From G039954875 sp039954875 (GTDB lineage: Bacteria; Bacteroidota; Bacteroidia; Flavobacteriales; Blattabacteriaceae), in the NCBI GenBank assembly GCA_039954875.1, contig CP157202.1:1488001-1552000 (forward strand): a stretch of DNA of 64,000 nt. The letters run 5' to 3'. The first letter of the stretch is position 1. The number at the start of each line of letters is the position of its first letter. The notes under the pieces are model-generated. The model ran no database searches. It was not told where the DNA came from and saw only the letters and a program-made list of their open reading frames with translations. A program made the position numbers and the translations under genes. Shown here one piece after another: positions 58,501 through 64,000 of this stretch.

Positions 58501-58976
58501 TCAAAAAAGTAGCTCAGGCTATGGAACGTTTTACACAGGAAGACATCTATAGAATCGAGCAGGAGGGGGGATACACATTTTCTATAGGGGATGAGAGGGT
58601 GTACGTTGCTTTGGAAGAAGTCGAGATAACTACCGAAGACATCAAAGGTTGGTCAGTAGCCTCTGCCAAGGGTTTGACTGTAGCTTTGGACATATATTTG
58701 ACAGAAACCCTCCAACAAGAAGGTTTAGCTAGAAGTCTGGTCAATAGGATACAACATTTGAGAAAACAGCAAGGTTTTGAACTCACGGACAAGATTGTTG
58801 TATGTGTCGATGGTCCTTTGGAGCTGCAGCGGGCTGTAGAAAATAATAAAAACTATATTTGTGAAGAAACTCTTGCTTTGGACTTGTTTATAGGAAAAAA
58901 TATGGAAAATGGAGCGGTCTTGGATCTCGAAGGTCATCAAGTGGAGGTGTTCATCCAAAAAAAGGAATGCTTATGA
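55557..58976 (+). CDS. ileS: Isoleucyl-tRNA synthetase
   Basis: A 1139-residue class I synthetase of the long form found in Bacteroidota. The HIGH-type motif is in NGMPGIHHVMSRTIKD, preceded by FYEGPPSANG. KMSKS appears as AGQKMSKSKGNTVNPFE. Editing-domain features LAWTTTPWTLPANTAL and GTGIVHTAPTFGADD are present, and DQTRGWFYTLH lies before KMSKS. The start is set at MSESFREYKQLD by family comparison. It overlaps the start of the next gene by a few bases, indicating coupling. No breaks over more than 3.4 kb, in contrast to surrounding relics. Confidence 0.95.
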   Translation: MSESFREYKQLDFKALANEVKECWRQNDIFKKSIYSRKGKPSYIFYEGPPSANGMPGIHHVMSRTIKDIFCRYHTLKGKQVKRRAGWDTHGLPIEIGVEKELGITKEDIGHKISVADYNEACRSSVMRYTDAWNELTDRIGFWVDLDDPYTTHEAKYMESLWWLLKCLCQKGWLYKGYIIQPYSPAAGTGLSSHELNLPGAYKDITDTTIVAQFKAKKKTLPQTFQTIPGDVYFLAWTTTPWTLPANTALTVGADIEYVVVATYNQYTFLPVWVILARELVGKVFSDKYFPVAEEIQWKSFQKTNKKIPYFVMQVFRGKELIGSRYEQLLPWALPCQSAEKAFQVIAGDFVTTAEGTGIVHTAPTFGADDAIVAKQYDVPPMLVFDEGGRPVPLVDLQGRFLKILPKDFAGRYVRNEYYKTGQATDRSVDVEIAILLKGENKAFKIEKYTHAYPHCWRTEKPVLYYPLDSWFIKTTAVKERMIALNKTIRWTPKATGEGRFGHWLENLNDWNLSRSRYWGVPLPIWRTEEGDEECIIGSVEELIVEIEKAVQKGFMIENPFKEFVVGDMSPENYQRIDLHKCVIDQIVLVSPSGRPMRREADLVDAWFDSGAMPYAALHYPFENKELVDQRQTFPADFIAEGVDQTRGWFYTLHAIACMLFDSVAFRNVMSNGLVLDKAGQKMSKSKGNTVNPFEVLETYGSDATRWYMIANAQSWENLRFDVEGIDEVKRKCFGTLYNIYAFFALYANVDGFRYEEADIPLQDRTDLDRWILSELHSLIRQVDDYYDNYDSTRAARAIADFVTDNLSNWYVRLCRRRFWKGDYTKDKIAAYQTLYTCLFTIAKLAAPIAPFFMDRLYQDLNCPTKKEGFESVHLTYFPKYDIAIIDQELGERMRLTQQITSMVFSLRKKENIMVRQPLQKLMILAANYAVRARLQTVFPWIAQEVNVKQIELLSPDQASAILVKHIKPGYKVLGPKLGKEIKKVAQAMERFTQEDIYRIEQEGGYTFSIGDERVYVALEEVEITTEDIKGWSVASAKGLTVALDIYLTETLQQEGLARSLVNRIQHLRKQQGFELTDKIVVCVDGPLELQRAVENNKNYICEETLALDLFIGKNMENGAVLDLEGHQVEVFIQKKECL

Positions 58977-59371
58977 AAATAAAAGAAAGAGATAAAATAA
59001 GATATTCGAAGAAAGAAAGAGAAGAATTTCGTCGGATCATTCTAGAGAAGTTGGACAAAGCTAGGAGAGATTTGTCCATTCTCAAAGAGTCCTTTGTCAA
59101 TGATAAAAATAATGGTACGGATGATACTTCGCCTACATTTAAAGCTTTCGAAGAGGGCTCTGAGACCTTGAGTAAGGAGCAAAATGCACAATTGATGGCA
59201 CATGTGCAAAAATTTATTCGTGGCTTGGAGATGGCTTTGGTCCGGGTAGAAATCCAAAATTATGGTGTTTGCCGTGTTACAGGGAATTTGATCCCTAAAG
59301 AGCGTCTTATGGTCGTACCTCATACCACATTGAGCATCGAAGGTAAGCAGATTATTGAAGGGAAAAGATAA
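58973..59371 (+). CDS. TraR/DksA-family transcriptional regulator
   Basis: A 132-residue protein of the Bacteroidota TraR/DksA-like group. It is a charged coiled coil (residues 1-85) followed by a short C-terminal segment with YGVCRVTGNLIPKERLMVVP. Only one of the four zinc cysteines of classical DksA is present, which is usual for this group. Such proteins bind the RNA polymerase secondary channel. The ATG overlaps the ileS stop (ATGA); another ATG two codons earlier is possible. It lies between ileS and lspA, a conserved ileS-dksA-lspA order in this phylum, and is likely co-transcribed. Confidence 0.87.
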   Translation: MKIKERDKIRYSKKEREEFRRIILEKLDKARRDLSILKESFVNDKNNGTDDTSPTFKAFEEGSETLSKEQNAQLMAHVQKFIRGLEMALVRVEIQNYGVCRVTGNLIPKERLMVVPHTTLSIEGKQIIEGKR

Positions 59372-59396
59372 AATAGTATAATTATTTTTTTGTTGA

Positions 59397-60028
59397 TTGA
59401 AAAAGGTTAGTCTAATCACATTATTAGTCTTATTGGTAGACCAAAGTCTAAAGATCTATATCAAAACCCATTTTGAAATAGGTGAGAGCGTGAAGATTTT
59501 TCCAGGGTTTGAGATATCTTTTGTGGAAAATCCTGGGATGGCTTATGGTCTTCATCTCGGGGCAGGCTATGGGGGAAAGATATTATTGAGCATCCTTCGT
59601 TTTATTCTTAGTGCTGGTATACTTTGGTGGATTGGCCATTATATCAAAAAAGGTGCATCGAATTATTTTATAATCCCTATGAGTTTGATTTTTGCCGGAG
59701 CTATTGGTAATCTCGTAGACAGTGCTTTTTACGGTTTGATATTCGATACGGGTATGGTATTCGATGAATTATTAGATAAATGGATAAGTTATCCAGGTAT
59801 TTCCGAATTTCGTATACCAGGCTATTCTTTTTTCACGGGGGGGGGGTGGTTGATATGCTCTGTTTCCCGATGATAGATGCCCATGTACCTGAGTGGATTC
59901 CTTATATTGGTGGGCAACGTTTTGAGTTTTTTAAGCCTATTTTTAATGTCGCTGATACTGCAATATCGATAGGTGTAGTGCTATTGCTTTTGTTTACTAA
60001 GAGGGCATTTGCACACGAACACCGCTAA
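59397..60028 (+). pseudogene. lspA: Lipoprotein signal peptidase, frameshifted at a G10 tract
   Basis: Two overlapping frames together make a complete LspA. The first begins with a TTG at MKKVSLITLLVLLVDQSLKI, carries SFVENPGMAYG, four membrane helices and the first catalytic aspartate in IGNLVDSAFYG. The second frame continues with VVDMLCFPMIDAH, FEFFKPIFNVADTAISIGV (second catalytic aspartate) and the last helix. The switch falls in a run of ten Gs at about 59837-59846. Eight or eleven Gs would restore a single frame of about 209-210 codons. It may be a real mutation, slippage-rescued expression or an assembly error. It is an essential enzyme in most bacteria and lies after ileS and the DksA-like gene. 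Confidence 0.85.
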
Positions 60029-60181
60029 GGTAAATGTTTTTTTAATCCATGCACAAAAGCTTTTACATCTAATATCCCCCTCCCCCTTTCCCATCTGTGT
60101 TAGGATGAATATCATGATGAAAAAAGGGGAACGTTAAGGAGATTTGAAAAAGCGGGTCCGTTTGGAAGGATCAAATGGATC

Positions 60182-61549
60182 TTACCACCATATCTCCATT
60201 TGTGCACCAAAGGTAAAACCATCGGTATGATTGGCATAAGGTGTATTGCCTACGAGTCCTTTCATGTTTTTATCCCAAAAGGCATAGGTGACAAATGGGC
60301 GTATCACTGGACGAGACCAATAACCGTAATTCCATGAGATTTGCGGTGAGAAGGTGATCTTAGTTAGCCAGCCAGTCACGTGGTGCATATTGGTGATGGT
60401 TTTATTGTCTACGTAGTCGGTTCCCACTTCTAAGGCCAGATTTAGGTGTTTGTGTAGGTAATAAAGATATCTAAAGCCTGTACTGAACCATTGTACATTG
60501 TTTCCTACGGCTAATTTGTCCCCAGTAAGGTGGTTGTAGGGCGTTACACCTTGATTTTCGATGTGATATATCAGATTACCTTCTAAGGAAAATCGTTTGT
60601 CGTATTCGACGAATACGTTGTTATTGATTTCAAATGAATAGGCTTTATCTAGGTTGTACCCGATGTCGTATTGATTTGATAGTTCATTTTCCCTATTGGG
60701 AATACCTGAACATGTTTCTCGATGTGTTATGGAAGTCCCTTTTCTGTATAATACGGCAAAAGTGTTGTTGACTTTTCCACCGAAAAGGTCTTTTTGCTCA
60801 TGCCAGAGGCCTAAGCCAAATCTATTTTTCGAGCTGAATCCCAAATCTTTTCTCGCTGCTCTCACAGAATAGTCGACGACAAAATTGAGTATCCCGCCCT
60901 TGTTGACAGGGATATCTACCCAACGTGCATCTAATTTGTAGCTGTCTAGAGTACCCTCTTTAACTGGGTCAATGTTAGGATTGAAGGTCTTTACTTTCGG
61001 GTCTTCGTATTTGAATAGAACGATCTTTATGTCATCTGCTTTGTCTTTCCCCCTAAGGCCTTCCACCCCTATAGCGCCTTGTGCTTGAGAGTCGGGGTTG
61101 AGCCACCAGTGGTCTAATATTTGTACTGATTTTCTATAGTAATATCGCCTCCCTAACCATACGTCGATGTTTTTGTATAGGTTGTTCATTTTGACGTAAA
61201 GTTGGTTGATGTTATTTATGGTAAATTGGCTAGCCTTTATGAAGTCTGAGTAGCCGGCGCCCATATATACGAACTCAAAGGATGTGCCTTTTTCACGATC
61301 CAGCATGTACTCATAACCCAGCTGGTATTCCAAATAGTTGTTTGCTTCGTTCCCCAGGCGATATTTGGACTGAGCGCCAGGGGCTTTAAAATCTACTTGA
61401 TTTGCTCCGCCTTGGCTCCAGCCAAGGCCTGTTCTCGTATATCCACCGAATCGGAAGGTGTGTTTATCTATAGTGATTTGTTGGGCTTGTGTGTGATAAG
61501 ACGATCCTATAAATAGGATCGTCGCTGTAAGGTATGAAAAAAATTTCAT
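60182..61549 (-). CDS. LamB-type maltoporin/carbohydrate porin
   Basis: A 455-residue outer-membrane beta-barrel. The signal peptide MKFFSYLTATILFIGSSYHT has a likely cleavage after AQA (TQAQQ). The mature part starts FRFGGYTRTGLGWSQGGANQ, then KAPGAQSKYRLGNEANNYLE, a LamB-family hallmark. DVWLGRRYYYRKSVQILDHW and DHTDGFTFGAQMEIWW-like C-terminus (FTFGAQMEIWW) with terminal aromatic residue for barrel assembly follow. The ATG at 61549 was chosen over one 39 bases upstream, because the signal peptide begins here. It allows passive entry of sugars or small polar solutes. No sugar-use genes are beside it. Confidence 0.85.
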   Translation of the reverse strand: MKFFSYLTATILFIGSSYHTQAQQITIDKHTFRFGGYTRTGLGWSQGGANQVDFKAPGAQSKYRLGNEANNYLEYQLGYEYMLDREKGTSFEFVYMGAGYSDFIKASQFTINNINQLYVKMNNLYKNIDVWLGRRYYYRKSVQILDHWWLNPDSQAQGAIGVEGLRGKDKADDIKIVLFKYEDPKVKTFNPNIDPVKEGTLDSYKLDARWVDIPVNKGGILNFVVDYSVRAARKDLGFSSKNRFGLGLWHEQKDLFGGKVNNTFAVLYRKGTSITHRETCSGIPNRENELSNQYDIGYNLDKAYSFEINNNVFVEYDKRFSLEGNLIYHIENQGVTPYNHLTGDKLAVGNNVQWFSTGFRYLYYLHKHLNLALEVGTDYVDNKTITNMHHVTGWLTKITFSPQISWNYGYWSRPVIRPFVTYAFWDKNMKGLVGNTPYANHTDGFTFGAQMEIWW

Positions 61550-61789
61550 GGCTTTTTTTCTCTGCAAGGTATAGTTTTTTTTATGCACTCACAATTTTTT
61601 AATAGGATACTTATAAAAATTTTCTTTCTTGATGTTGGCTTTGTAATAATCAAGGGTTAGGTGTATATGACTAATTGCAATCACAGGTGATTTTTTGAGA
61701 TGAAATCACGTTAGGAGCATATTAAAAGTATTTTTTACATTCCTTAGCGCTAGCCAGTTGGTTATATGGGGGTAATAAAGTAATATATC

Positions 61790-62600
61790 TTTAATTGTAC
61801 TGAGCACGATCATTTTAGTTGGAGATTATTTAGCAGGTTTTTTCGGTTCTTTGACCGGTTTGGGTGTGGGGTAGTGATCATTTCCTTGCTCACTTTATTA
61901 TTGAAAGTAGATATCCATTATGCGATAGAGTCTTCTTTGATATCCGTCAGTGCCACTTCGTTGGGATCGGTAGCAGCTTATATCAAGGAGAGGGATCATT
62001 AACATTCGTTTGGGCATGTTTTTGGAAAATCGCTACGACTTTGGGTGCTATTATCGGTGCACTGATCGCTCTTTATTTTTATACGAGTGATATCGTTGTG
62101 CTCTTCGGTATTCTGTTGATCTTTTCGGTGTTGATGTCTTTGAAAAAAGAGAGCAATTGAGCATTTTGATCAAATAGAAAATCTATGGGCCTAACGGCTC
62201 AAGCTTAATAGTGATTATTCCACACCGGAGGGAGTAAGACTGTACAAGATCAGCCATGTCGGAGGTGGATTTGGTATGATGACCTTTACCGGCATCTTCT
62301 CGGGGTTTTTGGGCATGGGTTCGGTAGCTTTGAAAGCCATAGGTATGGATGGGCATGATGAGGATACCTTTTTTAAAGTCTCTATAACTATGAGTAACTT
62401 TATGATTGGAGTTACTGTGGTAGTTAGTGCTGTGATCTATTTTCATCGTGGTTATATCGTCCCGGTTTTGTCGGCTCATGTAGTTGGTCGTCGTGTTGGT
62501 TAGGCTTTCACCGGATCGAGAATATTTATCGGAGCCGTCCTAAGTATTTTAGTGTAGTTCTTGCCGTAGTCGTCATTTCCCTAGTGATTTAAATGATTTA
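61790..62600 (+). pseudogene. Second TSUP (TauE/SafE) exporter, degraded
   Basis: Plus-strand pieces read LAGFFGSLTGLGVG, then VVIISLLTLLLKVDIHYAIE, SLISVSATSLGSVAAYIKEG, IATTLGAIIGALIALYFY, ISHVGGGFGMMTFTGIFSGF and TMSNFMIGVTVVVSAVIYFH. These match the Bacteroidota TauE/SafE exporter in order, but in several frames with stops. A hydrophobic fragment after it (ILRGILLLILLIIFGEW, near 62680-62740) may be a leftover of the DUF1634 gene that often follows. It is a different copy from the relic at the left edge. Confidence 0.82.
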
Positions 62601-62810
62601 CAATAATTTTACCGGTAGGATATGAGTAGATAAAAAATCTAAATATTTTTTAAGTATAAGGATATAAATACTTTGATCAGTCTAATCTTGCGGGGGATAT
62701 TGCTCCTGATTTTATTGATCATTTTTGGCGAATGGGCCGAAGGCTTGTGATTCATCCCCTGCTTTTTTTATTTTTATAGTAAAGGCATGTGGTGGTTTTT
62801 AAAATTTCTT

Positions 62811-64000
62811 TTAAAAAAGATATTTATAGATCTTGCTTTCGTGGAAGAATTGATTGCCTTTGGCTTCGAGTACCAATTTGCTGAGCGCTCTGGTCACGAT
62901 AAAGAGAAATAAACCGCTCATGAGCAATAATGCTCCGATCTCTGCTGTGCCGAATCTATAAAAGCCGCCTACACTTCCAGGCATGACCATATTGTATACA
63001 TCGATGTAGTGCCCGATAAGGATGATACAACCGAAGGTGATAACTACTTTTGGCTTTCTCTTGACGTTGCTACCGATCAATCCCAGTAGAGGGAGTACCA
63101 GGTTAGGGATGAGCATCCAGAAATGGATGTTGTTGTACTGCCCTGCCCTGTCCATGAAATAGGCGATTTCTTCGGGTATGTTTCCGTACCAATACAAAAG
63201 GAATTGTGCAAACCAGAGGTAAGTCCACAATAAACTGGTGGCAAACATGTATTTAGCCAAGTCGTGGAGATGGTTGTCGTTGAAGTGTGGGAGGAAATCC
63301 TGATTTTTTAAATAAAGAGCCGTCAAAGTAATAGTGGTAATACCAGTGACTAGGTAAGTTCCCAAGACATACCAACCGAACAGCGTACTGAACCAGTGCG
63401 GATCTAAAGACATGATCCAATCCCAACCCATGATCATCGATGTCAGGGCAAAGAAGGCGATGAAACCTACGGCCACATCATGGAGCTTATGGTGATCTTT
63501 CACATTATGTGTTTGATCCATTTTTTTTGAAAGACGTTTCATACAACAGAGGAAGAAAGTCCATCCTACCAGATAGATTATGCTCCTTGTGATATAAAAA
63601 GGAGTGTTTAAAAAAGGCTCTTTTTTGGCGATGAGGTCATCGTAATTCGGTGAACTAGGATCGTTTAGAGAGGGATCCATCCAATGAAACATATGTACCA
63701 CACTCAAAACGTTTAAAATCAGTATTATAAGTACTATGATTCCTCCATAAGGTAAGAATGAAGCAATACCTTCCATGACTCGGATGACTATAACAGCCCA
63801 CCCAGCCTGTGTGACGTGCTGTATCGCTAGGAAAAACAATACTCCCAACGAAAGACCTGTGAAGTAGAAAGCCGCTGTGTACAAAGCAGACCAAGGCCGA
63901 TTGTGTGCTTGGTTGAGTAAATGCTTAGCGTGTTCAGCTTGCTGTTCTTGGTTCTCTTTGGAGTGTCCGGTAGAGGTTTGCTCTTCTCCGAATCGGTTTG
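62811..64000 (-). CDS. actF: Quinol:cytochrome c oxidoreductase (alternative complex III) subunit ActF, partial at window edge
   Basis: The reverse frame is open from the right edge to the stop at 62811, at least 396 residues, with about nine predicted membrane helices. FFLAIQHVTQAGWAVIVIRV and MEGIASFLPYGG match the ActC/ActF quinol-binding membrane subunits. MIMGWDWIMSLDPHWFSTLF then GWYVLGTYL, and LLWTYLWFAQFLLYWYGNIP, fit ActF. The visible N-terminal part is soluble and glutamine-rich. The complex passes electrons from quinol to cytochrome c or directly to an oxidase. The rest of the act operon should lie to the right. Confidence 0.88.
   Translation of the reverse strand, partial: NRFGEEQTSTGHSKENQEQQAEHAKHLLNQAHNRPWSALYTAAFYFTGLSLGVLFFLAIQHVTQAGWAVIVIRVMEGIASFLPYGGIIVLIILILNVLSVVHMFHWMDPSLNDPSSPNYDDLIAKKEPFLNTPFYITRSIIYLVGWTFFLCCMKRLSKKMDQTHNVKDHHKLHDVAVGFIAFFALTSMIMGWDWIMSLDPHWFSTLFGWYVLGTYLVTGITTITLTALYLKNQDFLPHFNDNHLHDLAKYMFATSLLWTYLWFAQFLLYWYGNIPEEIAYFMDRAGQYNNIHFWMLIPNLVLPLLGLIGSNVKRKPKVVITFGCIILIGHYIDVYNMVMPGSVGGFYRFGTAEIGALLLMSGLFLFIVTRALSKLVLEAKGNQFFHESKIYKYLF

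Noticed and set aside
1..64000. CRISPR arrays, prophage, integrases or complete insertion sequences
   Set aside because: No regularly spaced repeats, phage structural genes, recombinases or intact transposases were recognised.

Overview
The window looks like chromosome from a Bacteroidota bacterium, closest in gene content to Sphingobacteriales or Cytophagales. The grounds are family-typical genes (gldC and a gldB relic, an alternative complex III ActF subunit, a long-form IleS, a TraR/DksA-type regulator, a Bacteroidota-type LamB porin) and repeated TAnnTTTG promoter boxes directly upstream of intact genes. TGA is used as a normal stop. About 29 genes look usable. They are interleaved with more than 20 recognisable but broken genes and long AT-rich stretches with no coding potential. 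This mix of near-full-length pseudogenes and intact housekeeping genes is typical of a lineage recently restricted to a host and part-way through genome reduction. The host association is inference.

Layout. From 1 to about 9.9 kb, on the minus strand, lies an entire assimilatory sulfate-reduction locus: cysH, cysD, cysN, epsC, cysK, cobA/sumT, cysJ, cysI, a siroheme synthase and a TSUP exporter, every one a pseudogene. An SMR efflux gene, tRNA-Pro, tRNA-Asn and rpiB follow. At 12.03-12.51 kb a very AT-rich gap between divergent rpiB and pgk carries DnaA-box-like sites and a 21-bp palindrome, and base skew appears to change sign nearby, so it is a candidate replication origin. Next come pgk, a serine-hydrolase pseudogene, sodA, two more relics and uvrA. 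From 28.7 down to 21.4 kb a compact minus-strand operon encodes haem synthesis (hemA, hemC, hemD, hemE, hemB) with a TrkH/TrkA potassium system set between hemC and hemD. An AraC-type regulator diverges from it.

The 30-39 kb stretch alternates live genes (tsaB, gldC, nadE) with relics (unidentified large gene, tolC-like, gldB, deoC, Lrp/AsnC, SIMPL). From 39 to 51 kb are an aldehyde dehydrogenase, sufE, a 2-hydroxyacid dehydrogenase, tRNA-Ala, a POT peptide transporter, korB and hemH, with queG, ruvB, DUF3078 and surE relics between them. The last part has a C-terminal processing protease, an oppC-like relic, a DUF423 gene, a decayed second tRNA-Asn, ileS, a DksA-like gene, lspA broken at a G10 tract, a LamB-type porin, a second TSUP relic and the alternative complex III subunit actF running off the right edge.

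Taken together, the cell appears to have kept haem synthesis, respiration, peptide uptake, potassium uptake, NAD synthesis and core translation. It has lost sulfate-to-cysteine synthesis, probably gliding motility, queuosine completion, RuvB-dependent recombination and several surface functions. A requirement for host-supplied cysteine or peptides is a reasonable inference, subject to whether these genes exist elsewhere in the genome.
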